Source: Chinchilla lanigera (lineage: Eukaryota > Chordata > Mammalia > Rodentia > Chinchillidae). Taken from it: 64,000 nucleotides of DNA. The notes below the pieces were generated by a model. It was not told the DNA's origin and searched no databases. It was given only the letters and a program-made list of their open reading frames with translations. The stretch spans positions 9,216,248 through 9,280,247 of the forward strand of contig NW_004955476.1 of the NCBI RefSeq assembly GCF_000276665.1. The letters run 5' to 3'. Below are positions 21,735 to 34,104 of the stretch, one piece after another. Numbering within the stretch: position 1 is the stretch's first letter; every line of letters begins with the position of its first letter. Position numbers and translations under genes: made by a program.

Positions 21735-21822
21735 TTTCTTTCTTTCTTTTTTGGTTCTGGGAATCAAACTCATGACCTCGCACTTGCCAGGCAGGTGCTG
21801 TACCACTGAGCTATACCCCAGG
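21735..21822 (-). mobile_element. ID-like SINE
   Basis: The plus strand has a T-rich tail (TTTCTTTCTTTC), then GGGAATCAAACTCATGACC, CTTGCCAGGCAGGTGCTG and CCACTGAGCTATACCCCAG. This is the reverse complement of an ID unit with readable A and B boxes. Confidence 0.9.
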
Positions 21823-23036
21823 TTTAGTCTACTTTTTTAACTGTGGGAAGCCCTCTTGCCCCCTCAGAAATGGTCCCTCTAGCCTGGCTACCCACCAGCC
21901 AGATCTCTAAAAAGATGAAATCTCTTTTTCCTCATTCATCAGACTCACTTTAGTGGCAGTGGATGATTGGCAGAGAAAATATCTATAACCTTTATTTCCG
22001 TGGTAATCACAACAGGAAAATAGTCTGAAACTGGTATATTTCCCAGGGTCTGAGGCAGCTCTGATATGCTGACCATTTACTTTGTACCAGAAATTAAAAA
22101 GGACCTTGCACCCTTTATTGCATTTAACCCTAAAGAAGTTTTATATGTGTACCACTACATTATTACTACCACATCCAAATCCATCTACTCACCACCAGAA
22201 AACCAATATTCAAGAAATAGGAGCTGGCATGACAAGAAGGAAACAGGTTTATTTATGGCCCAGAAGGTAGAGGGAGCTATTATTCCCCTACAGTGAGCGT
22301 CTTAGGAAATCCGTGTATGCAAAGGGCGTTTATAGATAGGGAGGCTAGAGGCAGGGATAATGGGCCGGACCATCACATGAGGGTGGGGACTCTCATTCAG
22401 TGTGTGTCACTCCCTTCAGCGCCAGAACATTTCATCTGATCTTGATCTCCTGGAGTTAGTTCCTCTAATTCTTTAGACAAACATATTGCTTTTCTGCAAG
22501 TTAAACCTCACAGCAACTTACACGCTTTGGTTAGGTATTGTGTGGGGCTAAAGAATAAGGAGGAGCAGTACATATTCTGATTTTATCTGAAGGTCAGCAG
22601 AGGTTCTGTAATCAAAAGAAAGATTATTTAGCAGCTAACATCTTATTCATTATATTGGACTTTTCCTTAGAATTTAGAATGGGAGGTGGAGTAACTTTGT
22701 AAATGACAACTCCTGAGGGAGTGGCCCATGTTACATTATTATCCTTCTTTTTAAATATAAAGAAACAAGATTATACAATCAATAAGGTTTTGAACATAGT
22801 TGTACAGTTACCTGAATTTCTATTCTCTGATTCCTTCCTTAAACAAGAAAATATGTTTTCTTGTTTAGGAGCATGCTCAGACCATGAGAAATCAATGCTA
22901 GACAATACTGAATAAAGATTCACTATTCAGAGGACTGGACACCATGAAAGAACCATAGGAATCAAAGATTTCAGCAGTCTGTAAGCCCCTTGAGAATGGG
23001 GCACTCGTAAGAATAATATCAATAAATAATATGGGA
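21823..23036. other. Unassigned sequence
   Basis: No gene seen. A weak MIR-like start (CTGACCATTTACTTTGTACC) lies near 22067 but cannot be followed. Confidence 0.4.
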
Positions 23037-23039
23037 GTC

Positions 23040-23360
23040 TTCAGGACTGTCCACAGATCTCGTGTCTCTTCTGGCACACCACAGACTGTCCTGTCCACCT
23101 GCACGTGGTCGTGTGACTTGTTTTTCCAGTGGAATGTTAATCAGAAGTGCTGTGTGCCATTCAAGGGAAGAAGCCTTCAGAATCTATAGTCTGTGCTATA
23201 CCATGTTTCTGCTGGGGGACAAGCAGTGCTCCAGACACAGCCTTTACTCTGCCATCTGGGTCCCAAAGTGACAATAAGCATAAAGCCCCAGGTGACCTGT
23301 GGTGGCTGCGTAGCATTGAGACAGAAGATTAGGGCATGGCAGCACTGGCTGGGAAGCAGG
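23040..23360 (+). mobile_element. Old MLT1-like MaLR LTR fragment
   Basis: The pattern is old-MLT1-like: GTGTCTCTTCTGGCACACC, CCAGTGGAATGTTAATCAG and GTGCTGTGTGCCATTCAAG, followed by a GTGGCTGCGTAGCATTGAG segment. Diverged, so the assignment is moderate. Confidence 0.45.
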
Positions 23361-23399
23361 CGTGACCTGTTCCTCACAAAATCCCAGGACACATGCAGA

Positions 23400-23718
23400 A
23401 CAGCTCTCAGAGCCCTGAACATGGGTTTCTCATGAGAACTCGAGTAGGCTTTTGATGGGATGGCCTAGACCTGATATCAGCCTGAGCAGTGAATGACTCA
23501 GAAAGGACAGTTGACAATGAGTTTTTGCCAATGTGCTGCCCACTGCATGGTGACCCACTCTCACACTGCAGGGAGTGCTTCTTTTCCTACTTTTACTTGG
23601 CCCAAACTCATGCTGCACAGCCTTTGCCTTTCCTATCTTTAATAAAACTTTGCTACTGTTTGTGCTTGTCTTGACCAGTTCTTTGCTCAGGACAGAAGGA
23701 ACCTAGAAATCACTTTCA
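23400..23718 (+). mobile_element. Probable ERV LTR 3' portion
   Basis: A poly-A signal AATAAA at 23641 follows a C/T-rich stretch. Then comes GTGCTTGTCTTGACCAGTTC and a terminal CAGGACAGAAGGAACC segment. A similar terminal string (CAGTTCTTTGTTCAGGAC) occurs at about 28448. The 5' end is not resolved. Confidence 0.4.
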
Positions 23719-24006
23719 GGAAGAGACTCCGGCACCCTAAAACCCAGTAATATTATGGGAAATGGTCCTTTGTTGTTTAAAGACACCGATGATTTCGAGA
23801 TTGTTTGTTATTACAGCATAGCCTAACCCACCCTGATTAACATATAAGGAACTGCTGTTAAGTCCAATGTTATCACTTATCGCAACAGAAAATGAACGAG
23901 TTGCTAGTAGGCAAACCAGAAATACCAAAACATTTTTGCAACTCTGCCCATGTTCCACATACTTTCCAATTGCTAAGCTGAACATGAAAATAATAGTAAA
24001 AAACAA

Positions 24007-24009
<3 letters not shown>

Positions 24010-24059
<50 letters not shown>
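24010..24059. repeat. (TA)25 microsatellite
   Basis: A pure TA dinucleotide run of about 50 bases. Confidence 0.98.
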
Positions 24060-24062
<3 letters not shown>

Positions 24063-24285
24063 CTTGCTAGGGACCACTGCTCAAAATGCTTTATAAATTT
24101 TAATTCACTTACCTCTCACAACAACCTGATAAAGCAGGTGTTTTTATCTTCATTTCAAAGAAGAGAAAACTAGGCACAGGGAGGTTAAATACTGTGCCGG
24201 AGGTCACATAGCTAATAAGTGAGCAGGCTGGTATTGGAAGCTCAGCAGTCTGGCTCCAAAACATACACTTTTGACCACAGAGTTC
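24060..24285 (+). mobile_element. MIR SINE, near full length
   Basis: Forward MIR is readable throughout: ATGCTTTATAAATTTTAATTC, CCTCTCACAACAACCTGATAA, AGGCACAGGGAGGTTAAATA, GAGGTCACATAGCTAATAAG and CAGTCTGGCTCC. Confidence 0.9.
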
Positions 24286-24399
24286 TATTTTTAATGTAGC
24301 ACAACTGGGGCTACTGGGCCCCTCCCCTCCATCACCTGAACCCGGGCAAAGCCTCAGGCCCAACTCCCCACTATCACCACCTTTGTCCTAGGGCCTACT

Positions 24400-24830
24400 A
24401 CCTAGAGGCAGAAATAAGAAAAACAAAGACTCCTGAGCCTGCCCTGGATAATTCCAAAGCCCCAAACAGGGATGCATGTGTGTCAGAGTCTCTGGCATGA
24501 CCTATAGTAACCTTGCTTTTGCTGGAACTCATTAAAGTTCCTGCATATGGACTGCATCTCATACATCCAATTATAACACAGTGAACTTCGGGAAAGGACA
24601 TGTGCAGTAGATACAGCTGACATGATTCAGCCTCCTGTCAATCATGCTGTCAAGCACGCTCTGGAAGGCCCAACGAGAAGCTCCCTAGAGCTCTGGGGCA
24701 ACATTTAAGTGCATAAACCCAGTGCCCTCAGCACTGTGCAGTTCTCCTTGCATGGCCATGAGCCCACTCACTCTGAGCTTGTTGTCACCTAATTAAAGTT
24801 GGCCACTGTTTCTTACAGTCCCATGCCACG
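24400..24830 (+). mobile_element. Possible LTR
   Basis: An isolated block with a TATA-like CATTTAAGTGCATAAAC near 24700 and an ATTAAA poly-A-like signal near 24793, followed by a GTTTCTTACAGTCCC end. The architecture fits an LTR but the family is not recognised. Confidence 0.3.
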
Positions 24831-25129
24831 TCCAATCTTTGCTTGCTATGCACAAGAACCTAAGGACACCATCACTCCCAAAGCACTTCCTCTGTGAAAT
24901 TCAAAATTTAAAATTCAAAAAGCAGGACAAATCTGCTTCATAGTTGTAAGAACGTAGTTGTGCACCTCCTCATACCTGTAGCAGTAGTTCTCTGATTCCT
25001 CTGGGTAATTCCTTCTCCTCCACTTTCAACCAGGGTAGACTGGACGGGCCTGACACCAGCTGTGCTCTAAGGACATCTGGATACAGCACACTTCATCTTT
25101 GGAGTGGGTTGGGTGCTGCAGTCAGTGTG
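24831..25129. other. Unassigned sequence
   Basis: No gene or named repeat seen. Confidence 0.4.
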
Positions 25130-25450
25130 CGGAGAAGCTAGCTGGTGTTTCTGCAGAAGGGAAGGTTTCTTTCTCTACCATACTGATTGGCAAGCTGTGG
25201 CTGCAGCCCCCCGAAAGCTCTGAGAGACAAGGCTGAAAAGCATCAAGCCTGAAACAGAACCAGCCCACGGGAAGCAGAGCCAAGAGCCAGATGCTACCGT
25301 CACTGCTGGAGTCCCGAGTCAAGACATACCTGAAGGCAGCTGTACCTGTGAACTTTTGCATCCCAGAAACCAATGAATTCCTCTTTTCACCTTAATCCAT
25401 TTTGAATAGGCTTTTCTATTACTTGCAGCAAAGTGACTGGTAATGCATAA
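25130..25450 (+). mobile_element. MLT1-like MaLR LTR, 3' part
   Basis: The 3' end pattern is readable: ACCTGTGAACTTTTGCATCCC, GAAACCAATGAATTCCTC and TTTTCTATTACTTGCAGCAAAG, then a diverged terminus near 25450. Confidence 0.6.
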
Positions 25451-26162
25451 AAATGTAGACAAAATGAACAGCAGCAGCAACAGTAAAACATACAGTAATC
25501 ATGGCTGCTCAAAGGGTGACGTCAATTTGAATTATTAGAAACGGCAACATTTATCACCATTAAACAGCAATACTAATAAAACAGCAATTCTAACTCTTTA
25601 ACTCTGGGGAAATCTCTAACAGTGTATTTAACTGCAGAGGAAGGAACCTATGAATGTTAAATAACTTGTTATGCGTATTTCTTAGGCAAATTGCTACGAA
25701 TCATCTCCAAGTGGTGTCTTCCATCACTGTTAGTCACTACTGTAACACACAGGGCAGTGCTCAGTGCTGTTGAACAGTTTGTTGGACTTATTTTTTAGGA
25801 CAGATAAGGCCCATGGTCAGGATGGGTAAAATATCTTCTGTTCTACCATTAGGCTAGGCCTAAAAGATATAATTCTGGGGATCCTTTATGGCAGAAGTTA
25901 CATCAATTATTTGTTGATTGAATGACCCAAAGATCCCATGATTAGGTATTTTTAAATTTTATTGATCATAGCAGAATTTCTGTGCATTTGGAAATTAACC
26001 ACATATGCATGTACTGGTTGGATCACTCTGATTGGTTCACCCTGCATGTGGACACTAGGGTGCATCAAGCACCTCTGTCATATTTCCTACCCAGTGACGA
26101 GAAGACTAATTTCTTTCTAGGCTTTCAACTGGTATTCTTGTGGAACTGGTGTGGTCTACTAT
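25451..26162. other. Unassigned AT-rich sequence
   Basis: No gene, RNA or repeat signature that I can support. Confidence 0.45.
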
Positions 26163-26163
26163 A

Positions 26164-26350
26164 AGGGTTGGAAAACTTTCTCTCCAAAGAGCCAGATAGT
26201 CAATATCCTGACTAACTACTCCCCTCTGATGCTATAACATGTCGGCAGCCTCAGTCACTGCATAAATGAATAACCATGGCCACGTTCCAATGAATGCTTA
26301 TTTACAAAAACAGGTGCCTGGTTGAGTTTGGATGTGGTTTGTCTACACCT
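26164..26350 (-). mobile_element. MER20-like hAT-Charlie element
   Basis: The plus strand reads GGGTTGGAAAACTTTCTCTCC, AGAGCCAGATAGTCAATATC, GAATAACCATGGCCACGTTCC and TTATTTACAAAAACAGGTGCC. This is the reverse complement of the short non-autonomous hAT element known from eutherian genomes. MER20 copies can act as regulatory sequence in other mammals. Nothing here shows that this one does. Confidence 0.8.
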
Positions 26351-26559
26351 TATCTACAGTAATGATATTTTACTCGTTTATATGTGCTAAGCAATTCTTA
26401 GTGCCTGTGAAATTTTTGTTCTCTTGGTTTGAGTAGTTTTATGTGGCCAGACCATTGGATTTGGGGGAAAAGCAAATATCTTGAATTATCTTTCTTTCCA
26501 TTGCCATGAGCTGTAATTATTAATCCTTGTTAAATGAAGAGAGTATGAATTAACAATTC

Positions 26560-27110
26560 AATGAGAATGAGTAGGTGCCAGGTGCTATGTTATCCACTTT
26601 ACTTATATGACATCCTTTAGTCATCACTAAAAGTTGAAGAAAGATAAGTGCTTAGAAACAGAAGCTAGAGAGAAAATACTCATGGGTGTGAGACAATGAC
26701 TATACTGGAGAACATGGGTTTGGGGACAGATAGATTTGGTGTGAAGTCCTGGCTTCAACACTGCATTCCGTGTGACCTTGGCTAGATTTGATATCTCTCT
26801 GACCATGAGTTTCCTCACTGATAATTGCAAATACAAAATTATATGATGAAGTTACACTGCAGTTGCAATTTATAGTACTACCTACATTTTGGAAACACCT
26901 AACAGTTTACTGAAATGAATAAGAAAGTATGCAGCTCTGGGCCTTGGTCTGTCCTCATCAGATTTGCACCCTGCCATGTTTTATATATGGTGGTAAAGTC
27001 ACTTGCTGAAGGTCACAATGCAGTATGGATTGGGCCTAGGATCTGTACCCCAGCCCAAGAGAATTCAAAGCTCATGAACTACATCACTTTACCAACTCCC
27101 AGCTATAAAT
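26560..27110. mobile_element. Cluster of three MIR fragments
   Basis: 26560-26650, plus: AGGTGCCAGGTGCTATG, TTATATGACATCC. 26685-26850, minus: CCTGGCTTCAACACTGC, GTGACCTTGGCTAG, GAGTTTCCTCACTG. 26890-27110, plus: GTCACTTGCTGAAGGTCACA, TGGGCCTAGGATCTGTACC. The minus-strand copy between two plus-strand copies shows these are separate insertions. Confidence 0.65.
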
Positions 27111-27545
27111 TTCAGGTAGCAGTTGCTCAATCTGTTAAAGTAGGAAGCTTCCAAAGTCTGCCCCAGTAGGTGAATCGTCTACATTGGGCCATGCGAGCTG
27201 AGTGGGCATTTCTGGGAGTAAACAGCCAGCATACCTCATGGCTGACACTGCCATGTCACACTCGACTTGCCTTTACCCCACAAGCAGACACTGTGGGAAA
27301 TGCTCTTGACCTTCCAAGTCTGGTTCAGATTCTCTTGCTGCCGAATTGCACAACAGCCATAAAATGTGACCTGACCCTCAGCCTCTCCGGAATCTCTCCG
27401 TTACCTCACAGGGTCTGGCCACAGACAGGACATGAGGGTGGAGACCGCCAACCTTCTGTGTCCACTCTCTTGACAGGCAGGTCAGATCAGCATCACTCAG
27501 CTCCAGCTCATGTGTTATCTTTGGCTATGTGAAGGAAAATTTCTT
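27111..27545. other. Unassigned sequence
   Basis: A 120-codon plus-strand frame (27170-27532) starts here but shows no domain, bias or splice context. Not called as a gene. Confidence 0.45.
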
Positions 27546-27547
27546 CC

Positions 27548-27686
27548 TTTTTTTTTTTTTTTTTTTTTAAATTTTATTTTACTTTATTTTTTTTGTTTGT
27601 TTGTTTTTCTTCAGTACCCGGAATCGAACTCATGACCTTGTGCTTGCCAGGCAGGTGCTGTGCCGCTGAGCTAAATCCCCAGCCCC
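27548..27686 (-). mobile_element. ID-like SINE with long poly-T
   Basis: The plus strand has a 60-base T-rich stretch (the tail), then CAGTACCCGGAATCGAACTC (B box), TTGCCAGGCAGGTGCTGTGC and GAGCTAAATCCCCAGCCCC (A box and 5' end). A well-preserved, probably young copy. Confidence 0.92.
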
Positions 27687-27689
27687 CTG

Positions 27690-28329
27690 AAGGAAAATTT
27701 CAACAAGGTCACAGAATTTGTGAGTCTTGGGGTTGGAGAGGAGTGGAGAGAACATCTGACTGACATCCTCATCTTGCTGATGCAAAAACTGAGTCCCAGG
27801 GAAGTTAATCACAAGGTGGGATTACAAGCCCAACCCTTCCTAACTCCTCTTTCCCCACCTCTTATATAATTTGGGACAAGGAGGCGGGAAGCTGAGCCAG
27901 GAAGTAGCCAAGGGAGAGGCTGGAGGAGAAGGAAGGGACAGTCCACCTTGGAGCCTACTTTTCAGGCTGCATCCAAAGCATCAAGTAACCAAGGAGACAG
28001 CTGGGAGGGGAGTGGGGCAGGCTTGGCGCCACTTTCTGGGCCTGGATCCACCTTCTGAGTTAAAGTTAGCCCAGGGCCAGGATGCTGAGTTCTAACATAA
28101 TAGGAAGAGGTACCCAGGCAACTCAGATTACACACAGTAGGCCTAAGGCATGCACCCACGGCTCTCCTGCAACCCTGATCACCATATCATGGACTGTGAA
28201 AATTTGACCCCCTTGGGCTTTGGGTGCCATGACAGTTCCTCCAAGGGTCATAAAAATTCCACCACTTGATGGAATTTTGGTTGACTCTTGGCAGGAGTCA
28301 GACTTCAAACCAAACCACAATTGCACCCC
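27690..28329. other. Unassigned sequence
   Basis: A weak MIR-like pattern (CTGATGCAAAAACTGAGTCC) occurs at 27700-27830. The remainder is unrecognised. Confidence 0.35.
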
Positions 28330-28510
28330 CAGCCTCAGGGTCTAAAGCCCTCAGCACCAAGCCCCATGGCTCCCCGCTGTGGAGGGGCTCTCATCTTTTC
28401 TCTTTCAGGTTAATCACTGAGCCTGCTGCCACCCTTGAAAGTCCTGCTCAGTTCTTTGTTCAGGACATCAGGAACCCGGACAGGAACCTTGGAAGGATTT
28501 CACAGGGACA
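28330..28510 (+). mobile_element. Possible LTR terminus
   Basis: CAGTTCTTTGTTCAGGACATC and AGGAACCCGGACAGGAACC resemble the end of the LTR at 23400-23718. Only the last part is recognisable. Confidence 0.3.
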
Positions 28511-29499
28511 CCAAAATTTAAGTCTGCAAGATTTAGCAAATAGAAACACAGGATGTCCAGGTGATTGATATTCAGGTGAATGATAAATACCTTGAAAAAT
28601 ATACACATGTTCATGCAGTGCTTGGGACAATGTTTGCAATGTAGTACATTAAGTAATTACCTCTCCTCAGACATTCACATCGAACTGGGCATCCTGTGTT
28701 TTTATCTGACAAACTTAGCCTAGATCAAATAATCAGCGCTAAGATCTGTACCACGTAACAAGCGTTTGATGGTGTCAAGTGAGAGGTCCGGCATAAACGG
28801 CAGGAAAACAAAACCAGGAAGAGACAGGAAGAACTAAAACCTCATGAACTGAGGATGAAAACAGTCGATGACTGGAGAAGAAATGTGGAGTTTAGGAGGA
28901 GTGAGGACGGAAGGAAAGAAAAGCAAGGACAGGAAACAAAAGACTCTCGAGGACACGATAATTCTACTTTACCCGTGCAAGCTCTACAAAGTAATGCTCA
29001 GCCTGCTGCCTTTCCTCCCACCCGCTTCACGGCTTCTCATTCAGATCACTGCTTCCCTCCGTGCGCAGGTACCTTCTCACCTCTCTGCTGAAATAGAGAG
29101 GAGTTTTAATTTTTAAATCAAAGCCCTATACTTGGGTGACTAAAAACTCAAAGAGTATTTGCTGGCTTATAAAGAAAAGCTCTGGTCCTTTTCCCCACCT
29201 CTAGGTTCATCCCTTTAAGTAACCACTTTTAAACTACCCACCTATTTTGAAACCAATCACCCATCCCTGTTTGCCCAGAACAACCACTTGTCACCCCAGT
29301 TCTGCCATCAGAGCTGCTCCACCTCTGTAAACACTGAATGCTATTTCTGTTAATCGTTTGAGTCAGTATGTGTTGATTTCTACTTTTATTTATTTCTAGC
29401 TGGTCCAACATCTTTCCCACATAGCATAAGTTCGCCAACATGGCTTAAAGGCTTCAGAGAGAATGTGTTTTCTCTAGTCAGCGAAAACAAGAACCTCAT
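28511..29499. other. Unassigned single-copy sequence
   Basis: No repeat or gene recognised. Confidence 0.45.
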
Positions 29500-30000
29500 T
29501 GTGTGTCAAGGTGCCACTTTATTTTCCCACTAAAATAATTTCCCCACCTAGGAATCCTTTTAAATATTCTTAAGTTTAATTGCCTTCCCCCCATAAAGAA
29601 GTCAATTTAAATTAAGCAGAATTCATCACTGTGATAATTTTTAATGAGTAAAGATAATGTACTGTACAGAAATTGAAATGAGGTGCTCCCAGGATCATTT
29701 GCATGGTCTCAAAAAGTCCTCCTAAGAGTCAGCTGCAATTAATGAATCTCACAGTCATGATCATCAATGCCTTATAAGTGAGGACTGGGTTCAATGAAAA
29801 AATACACAATAATAATAGTTACACTTTCCACTTTAAGTGTCTAGGTCCTTTCATTCCATGATCCTGAGGAATTTTATAAGCATTAATTAAGCTCACAGGT
29901 GTGAATTATTAGATTAACTCTCTGATGGCCGTTAAGGAATCTAAATGTTCTCAGTACTGGTTTAATGGAGCTGGATCAAGAAAAGGAGTCAATTAATATC
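29500..30000. other. Candidate conserved noncoding element
   Basis: AT-rich, repeat-free, low in CpG, and dense in homeodomain- and POU-like strings (CAATTAATGAATCTCAC, TTTAATTGCC, ATTTGCATGG, CATTAATTAAGC). All six frames are closed by stops. This is the usual look of developmental enhancers in gene deserts. It is inference only; conservation would decide. Confidence 0.35.
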
Positions 30001-30450
30001 CAGGCTAAGCGCCACCCCTGGTAGAGCCCCCAGTGTTCGGGGCAGGTCACACGATGAGATGCACTCCTTAGCTCAGACTTCACCAGTGACCGCTGGTCTC
30101 AATATATTGTGAACCACAGTTTGATGGTTCCCGGGAGCCAGTGAAATATTCACCCTCTGCCACTCATTTCAGCCTCTCCTTGTTGCTTTGTCCTCATAAA
30201 GCCAGTGGGGGTCAAAGATGGACCTTGCTTGTGAAATGAGTGACTCTCATGTCACAGGAGAGTTACTGCACTGTGTGGAAACCTGAAGACATGCTGGCAA
30301 GGTTTTTGGGGTGCAGACGGTAGTCATGGTTGAGATTTATAAGCGGAGATTTTACTTCACAAGTCACTCAAGCCCTTCTTGGTGTTAAAGCTATCCCAGG
30401 GAAAAGAGCATTACTGTGCTGTGTACTACGAGCAGTGTGCTGCCTTGATC
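30001..30450. other. Unassigned sequence
   Basis: No gene or repeat recognised. Confidence 0.45.
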
Positions 30451-30490
30451 GTGCGTGTGTGTGAGTGTGTGTGTGGGTGTGAGTGCACAC
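30451..30490. repeat. Interrupted (GT)n
   Basis: GT dinucleotides with G interruptions, about 40 bases. Confidence 0.9.
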
Positions 30491-31231
30491 AACCATGTGC
30501 ACATACACTGAAAAGCTAATAGTTACAAATTAAAAGTAAAATCTCACTAAGCATTTTCAAGAATGGACCGAGTTCATGGAGGTGCAAAGGGAGTTTCCAC
30601 TGCACACCTTGTGGCCCAAAGGGTAGATTAGCACCCACAACGCAAGAAGAGTAAACGAAGAGCTGCCTCCCTGTCCCCTTCCGGCAACCTCTGAACGAGG
30701 AGAAGTTGAACAAGATAAAACCGGGAAGGCAGACAGGGAACTGCTCTAAAGTCTGGGCTTCTAACGTGGAATTGAAGCCCCTTTCCTGCAGCATCAGTAA
30801 ATCCAGTCCCCTTACTAGAAAGATAATAAATTTGAGTCCTGGAGAACTGAAGACTCCAATAAGTTCAGAAAGTTAAAGACCAAGGGTGGAGCCAGTGTCT
30901 CTCCCATCTCCAATTTGTGTCCTCCGATGCAGAGTTGCGTGGACACATTGGCTGTTCTGCCGCATGAAAGCATTTTGTGGAGATGGAATGAGAAGTCAGA
31001 CATGCTTATCTGACAAACCTGGAACGATGGGGACAGTTAGGGCCGCTTTCTTGGGAGGGTCGCAGCAAAAACCGGTGGGAGCCAGGCAAACGCCGTGACC
31101 ACTCCAGAAAGAGCGTAGTTCATCTCTGAGAAACTGGGAATTTACTCCGATCTGCAATCATTTTTAAAAAGTTCAACATGGGGTATCAGTGCCCGCTTGC
31201 TCAGCCATCAGAAAAGGTTCCTAGGAGCACA
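30491..31231. other. Unassigned single-copy sequence
   Basis: No named repeat. Several short overlapping frames on both strands (30516-31098) show no domain. Confidence 0.45.
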
Positions 31232-31373
31232 TGAAGTCCGCCACTTACGAACATTTGAGCTGTGAGCTTCCACAGGTGCATTGTATAAGACTCACTTTGA
31301 CAGACTTACAAAGAAATCCAGTTTATGGACATTCTCCGGGAACAGAACTTGTTCACAGTCAGGGACTTATTCT
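31232..31373. mobile_element. Second, internally deleted copy of the TA-target DNA transposon
   Basis: Aligned to the reverse complement of 17828-18125, it keeps one end (ACTTACGAACATTTGAG) and the other end region (TATAAGACTCACTTTGACAG, GAACTTGTTCACAGTC, AGGGACTTATT). About half of the interior is missing. It lies in inverted orientation relative to the first copy. Confidence 0.7.
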
Positions 31374-31689
31374 AATAAGTAGGAAAGAAAGATGACAGTA
31401 ATATTTAGTAAGACATTAGGATGATCTGCAGAGAAAGATGGAAATAATGAAGGTCCATAAATAATGTGTCTTTGGGTTTGAAGAGCCCTAAGCAAAGATC
31501 CTGTCTACAGCTCTGCAAACCTGATCAGTTCTCCAGGAACAGCGAGTTCACCGACTTACACCACAGCCTTTCCCCCTTAGGTAGATTGGGCATTACACTG
31601 TATATTTCCATGAGGGCTTCTGTACATCGTTCCAGGACACTGTCACTCTCTTCAGGTAGGATATAAGAAATAAAAGGAGATAAGGAAAT
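31374..31689. other. Unassigned sequence
   Basis: No gene or named repeat. Confidence 0.4.
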
Positions 31690-32215
31690 CATACCTAAAA
31701 TGTGTGCTTTTAAAAAGAACACGACTTCCGGGACCCAGTGGAAGCTACCCAAAGCTACTCATGCCAGCTTCCCTCCGTTAATTAGGCCTCCTCCTCCCAG
31801 ACCCATCACACCTGAATTCCTCAAGATGTTGTCAATCCATAATTCGTTTAGCTTTAAACAAGGATCAGGAACCTGGCCCTAAGATAAAGAAACAGGTTGA
31901 GAGAATTCAAAGAATGCTTAAATTATCCAACTTTGTAAAAAATTGGGCTCAGACCTTTAAAATGGGTCAGCACCTTTCTGGGGAGTGGGCCACATTTTCA
32001 TAGGTCTTCCTTCCTCCCAAGAGAAGCATAAATAGTACCAGATCTAGGAAAAATGTCTCTCTCTCTCCCCTCTGAGGGCTCGCAATGCATTTCTTTGAGA
32101 GCATGCTAAAATTCCCGCCTAATAAACCGCTTTGTACCTCTTACTGAAAGTCCTTTTTCCATGATGGAGTCAGTAAACCTGTGAATTTAGTCTGAGAGTG
32201 GGTGGTTTGGGTTCC
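31690..32215 (+). mobile_element. ERV solo LTR
   Basis: It has a TATA-like CATAAATAGTACC near 32027, CTCTCTCTCCCCTCTGAGGG downstream, and an AATAAA poly-A signal at 32121-32126, followed by a U5-like tail. LTR architecture is clear. The class (ERV1 or ERVK) is not, and the 5' edge is approximate. Confidence 0.5.
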
Positions 32216-34104
32216 TTATCTCAGTGGGAACCTCCTCAGACTCTGTCTGTGGACGCCATGATTACTAACGTTGTTCCCTTGTTCCATGGGTCAGTCCTGT
32301 GAGTATTTGGAGTCTTGTTTTCCAGGCAGTGCTGGTTTGCTCTATTGCTCTGTCCCACCATCTGCCATGTATGCCCTAGTGCGGCCCCAAGGAGAAGAAC
32401 TGATGGTGACAACCCAAGGCTCTCCTAATGCCTGCTTCGTATTTTGGTTTGGTCAGTGGGAAAAACCAATAGGAACCTGGAGGTGAGAAGGAAGGTGAGG
32501 TTAGGAGTTTCTTTCTGTTTTTTTCTTGCTCCTTCCTGCTATCTGCACTTTTGATGCAGCTGTGGTTATGTCCTTCTGTGATGGTTGTTCTCTTCTGAAC
32601 TGTCCCTTTACACAAGTCCCTTCACCCGGCCACACCTCCATAAGCAGATACTTCTTTGGGTCCTTGAGAAATGTAAGAGAGATTCGATTTTCCATGTGGG
32701 CTTCCATTGATTCACCAATTTTCTATTTCTTGAATTTTCCCTCAATTAATACTCTTCCCTAGCACTCTATTTATTTTGGTTATTTTTATTTGGACACCTT
32801 CTAGCTAGTCGAAAACTTTCTGAAGAACTTCCCCTATTGTGAGCCAGGGGACCCAGGTTTAACATATCAGCACATCCTTTAGCGCTTGTGTTAATGACGC
32901 CAGTTCTGTGTTGGTTCTGCTGGGTTAAGTTTGTTTCTGTTTGAGCTTGCAGCTATTTCACACTGGTGTTTTACCTGGAGCTTGCCTTCAATTCAACTTC
33001 AAGTGTTTTTCTTTTTTTTCCATGCAATTTTCCTATTAAGCCAGGTCTCTCATATATTTCACTCCTTGTCAGGAGGCTGAATTATTTAAAAGGCCTGGCC
33101 CTGGTATTAAGATGCTGTGCTCAGCGGTGACAGAGCACAGAGCAGATGATTTTAAAAACACTTTCAGAGAAGAACGTTTTAGTTTATCTTGTCCCAGACT
33201 CCATTTGCTCTGAGAGACTGTGTCATAAAACTTTCATGAACATTCACTTCCTTCGCCTTCCATGGTCCTTGTCTGCTCTGGTCTTTAACTCCTTTCTTGA
33301 TGGTCTTGGCTTTTGTTAACTTCCTTCTCCCTTAGTTCATTATCCAAGGTGCTAAGACACATACCTGTGGAAGAGCTGCCAGGAACCTGTAAGTCACTTT
33401 GCAATCCATCCTCACAAAATCCTCTTCAAATATTTGTGTCCTTGTTTCATCAGTGATGAACTGGAATGACACCCACTGAAGAAACCAAGCAAGGAGTAGT
33501 TCTACCCACTAAGGTGGTCAGACCATGAGGACAGTAGCCTCTAGAACAGTGTGGCCTGGTGACCTTGGATGGCCTCTCTGTCCACACTGCTGTGTACAAA
33601 TGAGATGAATCTGAAGGACACATGTGTGACAGGCAAGTCTTTCACAGCATGACACCAAGCCCCCTTGGACACACTATCTCACCAGCATGGTCATATTCCA
33701 GGTACACTTACTGGGCACCAGGTCTATTTCCAATACTTTGAAGAATGAATAATTAAGCACTCCCCACCTCAAAAGAACTTTTATTATTTTTACCACATTA
33801 ATAGATTTGTACAGAAAGAATAGTATAGCATCATTTATAGGTGCTACTGACATAAGAATTAATGGAAAACATTTCTTTTTAAATGTAGAATTAACCTGTT
33901 AATTACTAAGAGAACCGAGGTCTGGAGAATAAAGAAATCTTGATGACAAAACCGAATTGTGTATAAAAATTAAAAGTAAATTGTTTCGTGGTAAATGCCT
34001 ATGAGCAAGTCTGTAACAATATTATTTACAAATTGTCAGTACCTGCCAGCTATTGATTAATTCAGTAGATTTTGTATAATGCATTGTAGAAATACAATAC
34101 TATG
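32216..34104. other. Unassigned single-copy sequence
   Basis: Nearly 1.9 kb without a repeat I can name. Frames are short and without domains. Confidence 0.45.
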
